DNA of 64,000 nucleotides from Nocardia carnea. GTDB taxonomy: Bacteria; Actinomycetota; Actinomycetes; Mycobacteriales; Mycobacteriaceae. How positions within the stretch are numbered: the first letter of the stretch is position 1; every line of letters begins with the position of its first letter. Shown piece by piece: positions 17,817 through 27,053 of this stretch. Under the pieces are notes generated by a model that was given only the letters and a program-made list of their open reading frames with translations, ran no database searches and was not told where the DNA came from. The DNA lies in contig NZ_JARWNW010000259.1 of the NCBI RefSeq assembly GCF_029868325.1, positions 1-64,000 on the forward strand, given 5' to 3'. Position numbers and translations under genes: made by a program.

Positions 17817-18695
17817 GTGCGTTACCCCCTGCTCACCGGTGCTGCGCCCCGTATGGCCGCACCCGCCACAGTCCTGGCCGCCGCCGCGATCATGTTCGCC
17901 GGTGTGCCCGCGGGCCTGCCCGCGGCCGATGCCGTTCCACTCGCGCACACCCAGGGTTGCGCGCACGGTTTCGACTGCGATCTCGCCGGCCGTATCGAAA
18001 CCGTCAACTCGTATCTCGATTCGCGACCGGGTGTCACCGGTTATGTGATCCGCGATCGGAACACCGGCGCCGTCTACGCCAGCCCGCACGCCGAAGATAT
18101 GGTGTGGACCGCGTCGACGATCAAACTCGCCATCGCGCAGGATCTGCTCAACCGGGCCCGCGTCGGCGCCATCGCCCTGCCGCCGGAGGATCGCGGCCTC
18201 ATCGAGCAGATGATGTCGACCTCCAACGACCAGGCCACCGATATCCTCTGGAACAAATACGCGGGCCTGGACCGGATGGCTTTCAACAACGCCTTCCGCG
18301 CCAACGGGATGACCAGCCTGGCCCCGCAGCCCTCGCCCAATCCCGGGCCGCACTGGGCATTCCAGAAGACCACCGCCGCCGATTTCGACCGGCTCATGTC
18401 CAATGTCCTGGACCGGATGCATCCCGATGACCGCAACTACCTGCTGGATCTCATGCGCCGCGTCGATTCCAATCAGCACTGGGGCGTCTGGGGCGCCGGC
18501 TCGGCGATGCGGCCCGGCCTGAAGAACGGCTGGTCCGACGAGCAGGGCGGCTGGGTGGTGAACTCGGTCGGTTTCGCCGGGCCGGGTGAGCGCTACACCC
18601 TGTCGATCATGACCGCGATGAACGGTGAAGGCGGCTACCAGGAAGGTGCCGAAACCGATACCACCGTCGCCGAATACCTGCTGTCCGGCCGCTGA
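17817..18695 (+). CDS. exported class A beta-lactamase-like serine hydrolase
   Basis: 292 residues. The N-terminal signal segment (TVLAAAAIMFAGVPAGLPAADA) predicts export. The penicillin-binding/beta-lactamase fold is shown by SxxK as STIK (about residue 100), SND in the SDN position (about 136) and KNGW in the KTG position (about 236). The KTG box is not canonical and there is no ExxLN omega-loop motif, so true beta-lactamase activity is doubtful. A peptidoglycan-related hydrolase of the beta-lactamase2 family is as likely. GTG 17817 has ACAAGG upstream; GTG 17799 is an alternative. Confidence 0.8.
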   Translation: MRYPLLTGAAPRMAAPATVLAAAAIMFAGVPAGLPAADAVPLAHTQGCAHGFDCDLAGRIETVNSYLDSRPGVTGYVIRDRNTGAVYASPHAEDMVWTASTIKLAIAQDLLNRARVGAIALPPEDRGLIEQMMSTSNDQATDILWNKYAGLDRMAFNNAFRANGMTSLAPQPSPNPGPHWAFQKTTAADFDRLMSNVLDRMHPDDRNYLLDLMRRVDSNQHWGVWGAGSAMRPGLKNGWSDEQGGWVVNSVGFAGPGERYTLSIMTAMNGEGGYQEGAETDTTVAEYLLSGR

Positions 18696-18720
18696 ACCAC
18701 CGCGCCCGAACCGTTTCCGC

Positions 18721-18770
18721 AGCGCCCGGCACCGGCCCCCGCCCGTAGCGGGGAACCGGTGCCGGGCGCT
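18721..18770. terminator. strong bidirectional terminator hairpin
   Basis: AGCGCCCGGCACCGG (18721-18735) pairs perfectly with CCGGTGCCGGGCGCT (18756-18770). An inner stem CCCCGC/GCGGGG closes on a 5-nt loop. It sits between the convergent beta-lactamase-like gene and the P450 and can serve both. No U tract, as usual in high-GC actinobacteria. Confidence 0.85.
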
Positions 18771-18779
18771 TCCGGTGTC

Positions 18780-20264
18780 TCAGGTGAGACGTTGCAACCG
18801 CATCGGCGCATCGTCGCGCGGGAACGGAATCGTGGTGAAACCCCAGGGCATGCGGTAGCCCTCCGGGAAACTCCACGCATAGTCGCGGACCAGGGCGGAG
18901 ATGATCGTCTTCACCTCGAACGTGCCGAAATGCATGCCGATGCACTTGTGCGACCCCGCACCGAACGGCATCCACGCGAGCCGATGGGATTTGTCCTCCC
19001 GGCGCTCGTCGGAGAACCGCAGCGGATCGAAAACCTCCGGATCGGTCCACAATTCGGTGAGCAGGTGGTTGACCTGATAGCCGAGGTCGACCGGAGTTCC
19101 GGCGGGGATGTAGTGGCCGCAGATCTCGGTATCGCGGACGGCGCGGCGCACCATACCGGGCACCGGCGGCATCAACCGCAGACTTTCCTTCACCACCAGG
19201 TCCAGGGTGCGCAGGCTGTCCAGATCGGCGATGGCCGGCGAATCGTTGGTCAGATCCAGCGCCAGGACCTCCTCGCGCACCTTCTGCTGCCACTCCGGGT
19301 GTTTGCCCAGGTAGTACGCGACCGCGGTGGCGGTGGTGGTCGTGGTGTCATGCGCGGCCATGATCAGGAAGATCATATGGTTCACCACATCGTCGTCGCT
19401 GAAAACCGAACCGTCCTCGGCGCGAGCGTGGCACAGACCGGAGAAGAAATCCGGGGCGTCGCTGCGCCGCTTCTGCGGAAGCATCCCGCGGAAGTACTCC
19501 TCGAGCACCTTGCGGCCATGTAATCCGGCCCGCCATTTGCCGCCGGGCACATTGTGCCGGACCAGCGCGAGCCCGGCATGCGTGCAGGCCACAAATGCGT
19601 CGGTGAGTTTCCTGCGCTCTTCACCCACCTCGAGTGCCATGAAGGTTTCGCCGGCGATATCGAGCGCCAGTTCCTTGATGGCGGGAAACATCTGCACGGT
19701 CCGGCTCGCCCCCGCCCCCTCGGGCACCCAGCGGCCGATGGTCGACCGGACGACCGGTGTCAGTTCGGCCAGATGCGCCTCCAGGCGTTCCCGGGTGAAT
19801 GCCTGCTGCATGATGCGCCGGTGGAACATATGCTCGTCGAATTCGAGCAGCAGCAGACCGCGCCGGAAGAACGGGCCGATGAAATAGTCCCAGCCCTGCC
19901 CGAAATCCCGGCGGCGCCGGCCGACCACCTCGTCGAGCGCCTCCGGCCCCGCGGCGAACACCCGGTCCATTCCCATCGAACTGTTGAGGGTGACCGGGCC
20001 GAACCGGCGGTACCGGTCCAGCATCTCGGCCGGACCCCAACGCATGTAATGGAGGGTGCGTCCCAGGTAGGGCAGACCCCCGTCGCCGCGTACCGCGCGA
20101 GTATCGTTCCGGTCCGGCGGGGTGGCCAGGGTTCGCGGTCGCTCGGGGACCCGCAGGAGCAGCCGGTCGAGTGCCTGACGCCGCGGTATTTCGATGAGCG
20201 CCGAATTCTCGGTATCGGTGCGCGCCCGCGACGCTCGCGTGGCGGCACGGTCGACGGTGACCAT
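18780..20264 (-). CDS. cytochrome P450
   Basis: 494 residues. The I-helix reads AAHDTTTTT (about residue 305), ExxR is ESLR (about 360), and the haem loop is FGAGSHKCIG with the thiolate Cys at about 433. All catalytic signatures are intact. The N-terminus lacks a membrane anchor, as usual for bacterial soluble P450s. AGGAGG lies 7 nt before ATG 20264. No ferredoxin or reductase gene is adjacent. The substrate cannot be told. A TGTTGCAACA palindrome at 20305-20314 lies upstream and could be an operator. Confidence 0.92.
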   Translation of the reverse strand: MVTVDRAATRASRARTDTENSALIEIPRRQALDRLLLRVPERPRTLATPPDRNDTRAVRGDGGLPYLGRTLHYMRWGPAEMLDRYRRFGPVTLNSSMGMDRVFAAGPEALDEVVGRRRRDFGQGWDYFIGPFFRRGLLLLEFDEHMFHRRIMQQAFTRERLEAHLAELTPVVRSTIGRWVPEGAGASRTVQMFPAIKELALDIAGETFMALEVGEERRKLTDAFVACTHAGLALVRHNVPGGKWRAGLHGRKVLEEYFRGMLPQKRRSDAPDFFSGLCHARAEDGSVFSDDDVVNHMIFLIMAAHDTTTTTATAVAYYLGKHPEWQQKVREEVLALDLTNDSPAIADLDSLRTLDLVVKESLRLMPPVPGMVRRAVRDTEICGHYIPAGTPVDLGYQVNHLLTELWTDPEVFDPLRFSDERREDKSHRLAWMPFGAGSHKCIGMHFGTFEVKTIISALVRDYAWSFPEGYRMPWGFTTIPFPRDDAPMRLQRLT

Positions 20265-20515
20265 GGCAGAACCTCCTGAGAGATAGCACCCATCCTATTG
20301 TCTTTGTTGCAACAGGCTGTGCGATTTCGACCGAATCGGTACCTGCTCGCCTCCCCCGAGACCGCCGCGCGATCGCTATCGTGGTGAGTTGCCACACCAC
20401 CACGAGTGCACAACAGCGTCGGACTGTGTCCTCGACGGGTACTGCTACTACCGTGTGCGTTGTCGGACATGATCATCACGGGCAGCCACCGGCCCACCGC
20501 TGGCGAGGAGCGACC

Positions 20516-21985
20516 ATGAGCACGCAACCTGTTGAGAACGGCCGGCACCGCGTCGTGGTGATCGGATCCGGGTTCGGCGGTCTGTTCGGGACCAAACACC
20601 TCAAGCGGGCCGACGTCGACGTCACCCTCATCTCCAAGAGCACAACGCACCTGTTCCAGCCTCTGCTCTACCAGGTGGCCACCGGGATCCTGTCGGTCGG
20701 CGAGATCGCGCCCGCGACCCGGCTGGTGCTGCGGAAACAGAAGAACGCCCAGGTGCTGCTGGGCGAGGTCACCGATATCGACCTGACCGAGCGCACCGTC
20801 ACCTCGGTACTGCTCGGCGAATCCACCGTGACCCCCTACGACAGCCTGATCGTCGCGACCGGCGCCCAGCAGTCGTATTTCGGCAACGACCAGTTCGCCA
20901 CCTTCGCGCCCGGTATGAAAACCATCGACGACGCCCTCGAACTACGCGGCCGCATTCTCGGGTCCTTCGAACAGGCCGAGGTCGCGCAGACACAAGAGGA
21001 ACGCGACCGGCTGCTCACCTTCGTGGTGGTGGGCGCCGGCCCCACCGGAGTCGAGCTGGCGGGCCAGATCGCGGAACTGTCCGACCGCACTCTCGAAGGC
21101 ACATTCCACAACATCGACCCGCGCGACGCCCGGGTGATCCTGGTCGAAGGCGCGGGCGCGGTACTCGGCCCCATGGGCCCGAAACTGGGTGGTAAGGCGC
21201 AGCGGCGGCTCGAATCCATGGGTGTGGAGATCCAGTTGAACGCCCTGGTGACCGATGTCGACGCCCACGGTGTGACGGTGAAGGACAAGGATGGCACCAC
21301 CCGGCGGATCGAATCCGCCTGCAAGGTGTGGTCGGCCGGGGTGCAGGCCAGCCCGCTGGGCAAGATGCTGGCCGACCGTTCGGCCGGTACCGAAGTGGAC
21401 CGCGCGGGCCGGGTCGTGGTGGAGCCGGACCTCACCATCAAGGGACATCCCAACGTCTTCGTCGTCGGGGATCTGATGTCGGTACCCGATGTCCCCGGGC
21501 AGGCCCAGGGCGCGATCCAGGGCGCCACTTACGCCGCGAAGCAGATCAAGGCCGAGGTGGCAGGTAAACAGACACCGGCCGACCGGCGGCAGTTCAAATA
21601 CTTCAACAAGGGCAGTATGGCGACGATCTCGCGATTCAGCGCGGTCTGCCAGGTGGGGAAGCTGGAATTCGGCGGTTTCGTTGCGTGGCTGGCCTGGCTG
21701 GCGCTGCACCTGTACTACCTCGTCGGTTACCGGAGCCGGATCATCACCATCATCCAGTGGTTCGTGACCTTCCTCGGCCGTGGTCGCGGCCAGATGGCGG
21801 CCACCGAACAGTGGATCTTCGCGCGTCTCGCGCTGGAGGCGGTGTACGGCGACAGTGAAGAGGGCGAGGAAATCGTGCGCGGGGCGGCGGGCCGCCGGCC
21901 GCCCGGCTCCTCGCAGGCCAATCCCACCGGCAACGGGGTCGCTACCCCGGCCGAGAAATCCGGAGGCAATCGTAAAGTCGGCTGA
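20516..21985 (+). CDS. ndh: type II NADH:quinone oxidoreductase (NDH-2)
   Basis: 489 residues, a membrane-associated, non-proton-pumping respiratory NADH dehydrogenase passing electrons to menaquinone. The FAD site is VVVIGSGFGGLFG at the N-terminus and the NADH site is VVVGAGPTGVELAGQIAEL (about residue 165). Near the C-terminus a conserved hydrophobic and amphipathic block (FVAWLAWLALHLYYLVGYRS) gives membrane attachment. GAGGAG precedes ATG 20516. The last 50 residues are a polar tail. Divergent from the P450; transcribed alone. Confidence 0.94.
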   Translation: MSTQPVENGRHRVVVIGSGFGGLFGTKHLKRADVDVTLISKSTTHLFQPLLYQVATGILSVGEIAPATRLVLRKQKNAQVLLGEVTDIDLTERTVTSVLLGESTVTPYDSLIVATGAQQSYFGNDQFATFAPGMKTIDDALELRGRILGSFEQAEVAQTQEERDRLLTFVVVGAGPTGVELAGQIAELSDRTLEGTFHNIDPRDARVILVEGAGAVLGPMGPKLGGKAQRRLESMGVEIQLNALVTDVDAHGVTVKDKDGTTRRIESACKVWSAGVQASPLGKMLADRSAGTEVDRAGRVVVEPDLTIKGHPNVFVVGDLMSVPDVPGQAQGAIQGATYAAKQIKAEVAGKQTPADRRQFKYFNKGSMATISRFSAVCQVGKLEFGGFVAWLAWLALHLYYLVGYRSRIITIIQWFVTFLGRGRGQMAATEQWIFARLALEAVYGDSEEGEEIVRGAAGRRPPGSSQANPTGNGVATPAEKSGGNRKVG

Positions 21986-22061
21986 CCGGCCGATATCCCA
22001 GGCGCCGACCCCTTACGGAGCTAATATCGGGCAATCCGATTGATTCCGGAGAAAGGCGACC

Positions 22062-23378
22062 ATGGGTAAGCACAGAGCTCCCGGTGTCACCCGGCGCGCT
22101 ACCGGATCGGTCGTCGCTGCGGGCGCGGTCCCGCTCATCGCGACACTGATCGGCGCCGGCACAGCCAATGCCGAAACACCCCCCGCCCCGCCCCCGATCC
22201 CGGCACTCCCCGCGCTGCCCGCACTCCCGGCGGGCCTCTTCCTACCGGCTCCCGAGCCGGCCGTGGGCACCGCGGCACCTCCCACCGCACCCGATCCGGC
22301 GCCGCCGGCCGCACCCGGCGCCCCATCACCCGCCGTACCGGTGACGCACCTTTCCACCACCCCCGCCGGGCCGATGCCTGCCGCCCCGGCGGCATCCACC
22401 CTCCCCACACCGATTGCGGACCAATTCACCGCCCCGGCAGCGCCGGCCCCGAGCAACGCGCCGGCCGAGCCGGGATCCGCAGCCCCCGCCGCGCCCGTAG
22501 CACCGGACGCACCGGCCCATCTCGTCTGGCCCGCGGCACCGACCCCCGGCCCACTCGCCACGTCCGCCGGCCCGGCGCCCGGCCCACTCACCGCGCTCGG
22601 CGCCTCGGTGCCCGGCCCGCCGGCGACACCCGTTGTCCCGGCACCGATGGCGGACCCCTTCGCGGGACCGGCCGCCGCCAACGCATCGGCGCCCGCTGCC
22701 CAGCCCCCGGCAGCACCAGTCGCGCCGGACCCGGTCAGGGCGGCTACCACCGCAGTCCAGAACGCTGTCCAGTCGGTGACCGAGACCATCGGTGCAGCGG
22801 CGGCACCACTGACCCGGCCCGTCCCCGGGATCGCACCACCGGCCACGCTCGCCGATCCGGGCGCGGAGCTGCTGTCCGCCCCTGCCTATCGCACGCCCCA
22901 GGGCTCCCTCCCCGCGGCTCAGCCCGGTGCCCCCCGGGCGCCGGTCGACACGCCGCCGGGCACACTGCGGATCGGCAGCTTCGTGATCGCCGTACCGTTC
23001 GACGCCGGCCCGGTCAACCAGGGCGCCGCGCAGGCCGAGGATCAGGTGTCGACCTATCTCGATTCGATGGGTGTGGAATCCACGCGGTCGGATCGGCTTG
23101 CCGCCCAGACCCTGGGTAACGCCGTCATCGGCGCGGCCATCGGGAACGCCGTCGCCGCACCGGTCGCCATCCCGTTCGGAATGCTCGGCGCCGCACTCGG
23201 TTTCGTGGCAGGGATACCGTTCCTGCCGACCGGCCTCGTCGTCGGCCCCGTCCTCGGCGCCGCGGTCGGGTACGGCGTCGTCGCGGTACCCGCCATGATG
23301 GCCGGAGCCGCACTCGGGGCGGCATACGGCGTCACCGACGGTTTCACCACACCGCTACTCGGCGCAGCCCAGCCGTGA
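22062..23378 (+). CDS. exported Pro/Ala-rich protein with C-terminal glycine-zipper domain, paralogue 1
   Basis: 438 residues. The signal peptide (MGKHRAPGVTRRATGS, then AGAVPLIATLIGAGTANA) has a twin Arg but no clear Tat motif. Residues 35-285 are a Pro/Ala-rich low-complexity spacer. The C-terminal 140 residues hold PPGTLRIG, LDSMGVESTRSDRLAAQT and a long Gly/Ala stretch with GxxxG spacing, a glycine zipper that could insert in or span a membrane. The same C-terminal module recurs in the genes at 23559 and 36225. I recall similar nocardial proteins being labelled 'insoluble domain protein', but have no function for them. GGAGAAAGG precedes the start. Confidence 0.8.
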   Translation: MGKHRAPGVTRRATGSVVAAGAVPLIATLIGAGTANAETPPAPPPIPALPALPALPAGLFLPAPEPAVGTAAPPTAPDPAPPAAPGAPSPAVPVTHLSTTPAGPMPAAPAASTLPTPIADQFTAPAAPAPSNAPAEPGSAAPAAPVAPDAPAHLVWPAAPTPGPLATSAGPAPGPLTALGASVPGPPATPVVPAPMADPFAGPAAANASAPAAQPPAAPVAPDPVRAATTAVQNAVQSVTETIGAAAAPLTRPVPGIAPPATLADPGAELLSAPAYRTPQGSLPAAQPGAPRAPVDTPPGTLRIGSFVIAVPFDAGPVNQGAAQAEDQVSTYLDSMGVESTRSDRLAAQTLGNAVIGAAIGNAVAAPVAIPFGMLGAALGFVAGIPFLPTGLVVGPVLGAAVGYGVVAVPAMMAGAALGAAYGVTDGFTTPLLGAAQP

Positions 23379-23558
23379 GCCCGATATCCGGCCCGAGCCC
23401 CCGTCCGGTGCCGCAAACCAGCCGTTATCGCTGCGCCGCCGTGTCCTCGGTGCCGGTTCGGGAGCGGATTGCCAGCAGCCTGAACAGGAGAATCCCATCC
23501 GCCGCGCGTTCCGGTCCGAATGTCTGGCAAACCGACAATTTCCCGGAGAAAGGCGACC

Positions 23559-24425
23559 ATGGGTAAGCACAGAGCTACCGGTCCGGCTCGGCGGGCTGCG
23601 GGATCGGTGGTAGCGGCGGGCGCGGTTCCGCTCATCGCGACACTGATCGGCGCCGGTACGGCCAATGCCGAAGCACTCCCCGCTCCACCCGCGTCACCCC
23701 CGATTCCCGCGCTACCGGCGAATCCGCTGCAGCCGGCCTCCGCCGCCCCCGACCCGATCCGCGACCTCACGGTCGCCGTACAGGATGCGACCCGGGTGGC
23801 CGTGCGGTCCGCTACCGATACCTTCGGGATGGCGGCGGCACCGTTGCTTCCCGCTCCGCCGGCCCCGGCGCCCGCGGCGGTCGCCGAACCGGCCCCCACC
23901 CCGGCGACCCGGGCGCTACCTCAGCACGCCTACCTCGCTCCGCAGGGCGAATTGCATGCGCCGATGCCGGTGGCACCGGTGGCGCCGATCGAGGCGCCCC
24001 CCGGCAAGCTGCGGATCGGCAACGTCGTCATGGATGCGCCGCCGTTCGACGTCCGGGACATCAATACCGCCGCCGCACAGGCGGAAGCGCAGGTGGCGAC
24101 CTTCTACGATTCGGTGGGCGTGGAGCGCAGCCGGTCGGACCGGATGGCCGCGCAGACCGTGGGTTCCGCGGCCATCGGCGCCTCGGTCGCCAACACGCTG
24201 GCCTCCCCGATCTCGACCACCTCGGCGATGGTCGGCGCGGTCGCCGGGCTGATCTCCGGTGTCCCGTTCCTGCCGATCGGTCTCGTCGTGGGCCCGGTGC
24301 TCGGCGCGGCCATCGGCTACGCGGTGATCGCGGCACCGGCGATGGCCGTCGGTGCGGCTGTCGGCGGAGCGATCGGAGCGGCCGAGGGGTATACCGCGGC
24401 ACCGTACGGCGCGCCGCCGCCGTGA
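23559..24425 (+). CDS. exported glycine-zipper protein, paralogue 2
   Basis: 288 residues, a tandem duplicate of the gene upstream. The ribosome site, start and signal peptide are nearly identical at the DNA level (GGAGAAAGGCGACC then ATGGGTAAGCACAGAGCT). The Pro/Ala spacer is much shorter. The C-terminal module is PPGKLRIG, FYDSVGVERSRSDRMAAQTVG and a Gly/Ala zipper (GLVVGPVLGAAIGYAVI). It is 180 bp downstream of paralogue 1 and is followed by a hairpin terminator, so the two may be one transcript. Confidence 0.8.
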   Translation: MGKHRATGPARRAAGSVVAAGAVPLIATLIGAGTANAEALPAPPASPPIPALPANPLQPASAAPDPIRDLTVAVQDATRVAVRSATDTFGMAAAPLLPAPPAPAPAAVAEPAPTPATRALPQHAYLAPQGELHAPMPVAPVAPIEAPPGKLRIGNVVMDAPPFDVRDINTAAAQAEAQVATFYDSVGVERSRSDRMAAQTVGSAAIGASVANTLASPISTTSAMVGAVAGLISGVPFLPIGLVVGPVLGAAIGYAVIAAPAMAVGAAVGGAIGAAEGYTAAPYGAPPP

Positions 24426-24429
24426 TCAC

Positions 24430-24464
24430 CGGGTGTCCGGCGGGATGCGCTCGCCGGACACCCG
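24430..24464 (+). terminator. hairpin terminator after the glycine-zipper pair
   Basis: CGGGTGTCCGGCG (24430-24442) and CGCCGGACACCCG (24452-24464) form a perfect 13-bp stem with a 9-nt loop, beginning five bases after the stop of paralogue 2. Confidence 0.8.
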
Positions 24465-25013
24465 ATCGGGCGGGGTCGAGCGTTTCCTTCGAACACCCCG
24501 GCGCGAATCAGCGGCACGCGGACGGGCGGAGGGGTCGGCCGCCTGACCCCCATCGACCGCTGGACCCGCCGGAACCCGCCCGCCATGGTCGACAGCGCCT
24601 TCGTATCAGCACCACAGTCGCACCGGCCCGCACGAACACCCGACGGCGTTGATCACTGCACGTGGCGCCGGGCGTGTGTTTCGCCGGGATCGCGACAGCG
24701 CCGGTATCCATGGCGCCCCGCCGAGGGATGATCCTTGTCGGCCGCCGAGCCGAATCACCTGCCACTGACTGCGACCGGCCTGCAACCGGTGGTGGCCCGG
24801 TCCGCCCCGTCCGCCAAGCGATACCGCCGGGCGTCGACCCGATGCCGATACCGCCCCGGCTCGACAGCCCTCCGGATTCGTCACCGAGGATCATTCGGGT
24901 CCGCGGTCATCCAGCCACCCCGCTATGGGCGCACGACCGGGTGAACCGAGGCGCACCACGATCCCGGTACCCCGCCGATAACGCATCGTCCCGGCCGTGT
25001 TTCGATCCCCTCC
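24465..25013. other. intergenic region without a supported gene
   Basis: About 550 bp. Open frames occur on both strands, but their products are Arg/Pro/Gly-rich, lack ribosome sites and match no family I know. It must contain the promoter of the lycopene-cyclase-like gene; no clear consensus is visible. Confidence 0.5.
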
Positions 25014-26120
25014 GTGCGCGCCGATATCGTGATCTGCGGTCTGGGCCCGGCCGGGCGGGCGCTCGCCCACCGGTGCCTGGTGCGTGGTATGTCGGTTGTC
25101 GCGATCGATCCGAATCCAGGCCGGCGCTGGCAGGCGACCTACGCCGCCTGGACCGATGAACTCCCGCCCTGGCTGGACGGCACCGCCGTCGCGGCGACAG
25201 TCGCCCGGCCGCATGCACACGGCCGGCGCGCGCATATGATCCCCCGGTCGTACTCGGTACTGGATACCGGCCGCCTCCAGGACACCCTCGATCTCACCGG
25301 AGTCACCGTGCTCACCGGCCGGGCCACGACCCTCGACCGGCACACCGTCACCCTGGATTCCGGCCGGAGGGTGCGAGCCGATCGGGTCATCGACGCACGC
25401 GGCCTGCGGCGCCGGGCCGGTCGGGCCGAGCAGACGGCCTACGGACTCGTCCTCGACGATCCCGGTGCAGATGAGCCGGCCCTGTTCATGGACTGGCGCG
25501 CCGACAACGGTGCCGATCCCGCCTCGCCGCGGTCGTTCCTGTACACCATCCCGGTCGGCGGCGGCCGGGTGCTGTTCGAGGAGACCTGCCTGGTGGGTGC
25601 ACCAGCGATCGGCCTCGGTGAACTCGCCCGCCGGTTGCGCTGCCGGTTGCGGTCTCGCGGCATCCCGGTACGCGGCGACGAACCGGTCGAGCGGGTCCGT
25701 TTTCCGGTCGTGGGCGGCGCCCCGGGGTCCGGCCGATTCGGCGCCGCCGGCGGGTACCTGCATCCGGCCACCGGATACAGCGTGGGCGCGGCTTTGGCGG
25801 CGGCCGGCGATATCGCGGCCGGGCGGGCGGCCACCTCGAATGCTGCCCGGGCCGTGTATCGCCTGCGCCGCGCCGGGCTCCGGGCCTTGCTCGCCCTGCC
25901 GCCGAGCGCAGTTCCCGGGTTCTTCGACGCGTTCTTCGAGCTGGATATCGGCCTGCAACGCGCCTATCTGTCCGGTCACGCCGACCTCGCCGGCACCGCC
26001 GCCGCGATGACCCGGCTGTTCGCGGCTGTACCCGCCGGTACCCGCGCGCGGCTCGCCGCCGCGACACTCCATCTCCCGGCGCTCTCGCACCCGGGGTCGG
26101 GTTCGGTCATCATGGAGTGA
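25014..26120 (+). CDS. lycopene cyclase family FAD-dependent protein
   Basis: 368 residues. N-terminal FAD site is DIVICGLGPAGRALAHR; then YAAWTDELPPW, the counterpart of the cyclase PYGVWxDE region; LFEETCLVG (about residue 185) is the FLEET-type motif of lycopene beta-cyclases; GGYLHPATGYS follows. These signatures support a CrtL/CrtY-like flavoprotein that would cyclise lycopene ends. No other carotenoid gene (crtE, crtB, crtI) is in the window. GTG 25014 is the start. The stop overlaps the ku start (TGATG), so the two are translationally coupled. Confidence 0.75.
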   Translation: MRADIVICGLGPAGRALAHRCLVRGMSVVAIDPNPGRRWQATYAAWTDELPPWLDGTAVAATVARPHAHGRRAHMIPRSYSVLDTGRLQDTLDLTGVTVLTGRATTLDRHTVTLDSGRRVRADRVIDARGLRRRAGRAEQTAYGLVLDDPGADEPALFMDWRADNGADPASPRSFLYTIPVGGGRVLFEETCLVGAPAIGLGELARRLRCRLRSRGIPVRGDEPVERVRFPVVGGAPGSGRFGAAGGYLHPATGYSVGAALAAAGDIAAGRAATSNAARAVYRLRRAGLRALLALPPSAVPGFFDAFFELDIGLQRAYLSGHADLAGTAAAMTRLFAAVPAGTRARLAAATLHLPALSHPGSGSVIME

Positions 26121-27046
26121 TGCGGTCAATCTGGAAAGGCTCGATCGCGTTCGGGCTGGTGAACGTCCCCGTGAAGGTCTACACCGCCACCGAGGACCAC
26201 GACATCCGGTTCCATCAGGTCCACGCCAAGGACGGTGGCCGGATCAAATACGACCGCGTCTGCACCGTCTGCGGGCAATCGGTGAAATTCGCCGATATCG
26301 ATAAACAGTACGAATCGCCGGAAGGCGAGAAGGTCGTGCTCACCGACGACGATTTCGCCAAATTACCGGTGGCGGAGAAACACGAGATCCCGGTTCTGCA
26401 ATTCGTCCCGTCGGACCAGATCGATCCGATCCTCTACGACAAGACTTACTACCTGGAACCGGATTCGACCACCCCCAAGGCCTACGTCCTGCTGGCCGCG
26501 ACACTCGGACGTATCGACCGCACCGCCCTCGTCCATTTCACCCTGCGGCAGAAGACCCGCCTGGCCGCGATGCGAGTCCGGGACGGGATGCTGGTGCTGC
26601 AGACGCTGCTGTGGCCGGACGAGGTGCGCTCGGTATCGTTCGAATCGCTGGAGGAGGCCAAGGCGCCGCGGCCGCAGGAAATCAAAATGGCCGAAACCCT
26701 CGTCGAATCGATGTCCGACGATTTCGACCCCGATCAATTCACCGACGAATATCAGGTCGAACTGCAGCGCTTGCTGGAGGAAGCGATCGCCAGCGGTGAC
26801 GGAAAGGTTGCCGAACGCGCCGCGGAGCCGGCCGAGGAATCCGATGCCGAGGTGGTCGATCTGGTCGCCGCGCTGCAGCGCAGCCTGGAGGCCAGCGGCG
26901 CCCGTGGGGGTGAAAAGTCCGGTGGCCGCGGAGGTAGCAAATCCGGTGGTACGAAATCCACCGGGGAGAAGAGCTCCGGTACCGCGAAAGCCCGCAAGAC
27001 GACCCAGCGCAAAACCCCGCAGAAGCGAACCCGTAAAGGCGCCTGA
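26120..27046 (+). CDS. ku: non-homologous end-joining DNA-binding protein Ku
   Basis: 308 residues; a homodimeric ring on DNA ends that recruits LigD. The bacterial Ku core is clear: MRSIWKGSIAFGLVNVPVKVY at the N-terminus, CTVCGQSV, and YYLEPD, then LVLQTLLWPDEVR. After residue 250 comes a Gly/Ser/Lys-rich basic tail (residues 260-308) of the kind that promotes DNA threading or bridging. ATG 26120 overlaps the upstream stop by one base; GTG 26117 is an alternative. No ligD lies nearby. Convergent with the GNAT gene, 7 bp apart. Confidence 0.95.
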   Translation: MRSIWKGSIAFGLVNVPVKVYTATEDHDIRFHQVHAKDGGRIKYDRVCTVCGQSVKFADIDKQYESPEGEKVVLTDDDFAKLPVAEKHEIPVLQFVPSDQIDPILYDKTYYLEPDSTTPKAYVLLAATLGRIDRTALVHFTLRQKTRLAAMRVRDGMLVLQTLLWPDEVRSVSFESLEEAKAPRPQEIKMAETLVESMSDDFDPDQFTDEYQVELQRLLEEAIASGDGKVAERAAEPAEESDAEVVDLVAALQRSLEASGARGGEKSGGRGGSKSGGTKSTGEKSSGTAKARKTTQRKTPQKRTRKGA

Positions 27047-27053
27047 GTCCCGG

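Noticed and set aside
17817..18695. A resistance-type class A beta-lactamase
   Set aside because: STIK and SND are present, but KTG is replaced by KNGW and the omega-loop ExxLN is not seen, so a resistance role is not supported.
24508..25159. Small frames between the glycine-zipper pair and the lycopene-cyclase-like gene
   Set aside because: Composition is Arg/Pro/Gly-biased, there are no ribosome sites and they conflict with each other and with the gene at 25014.
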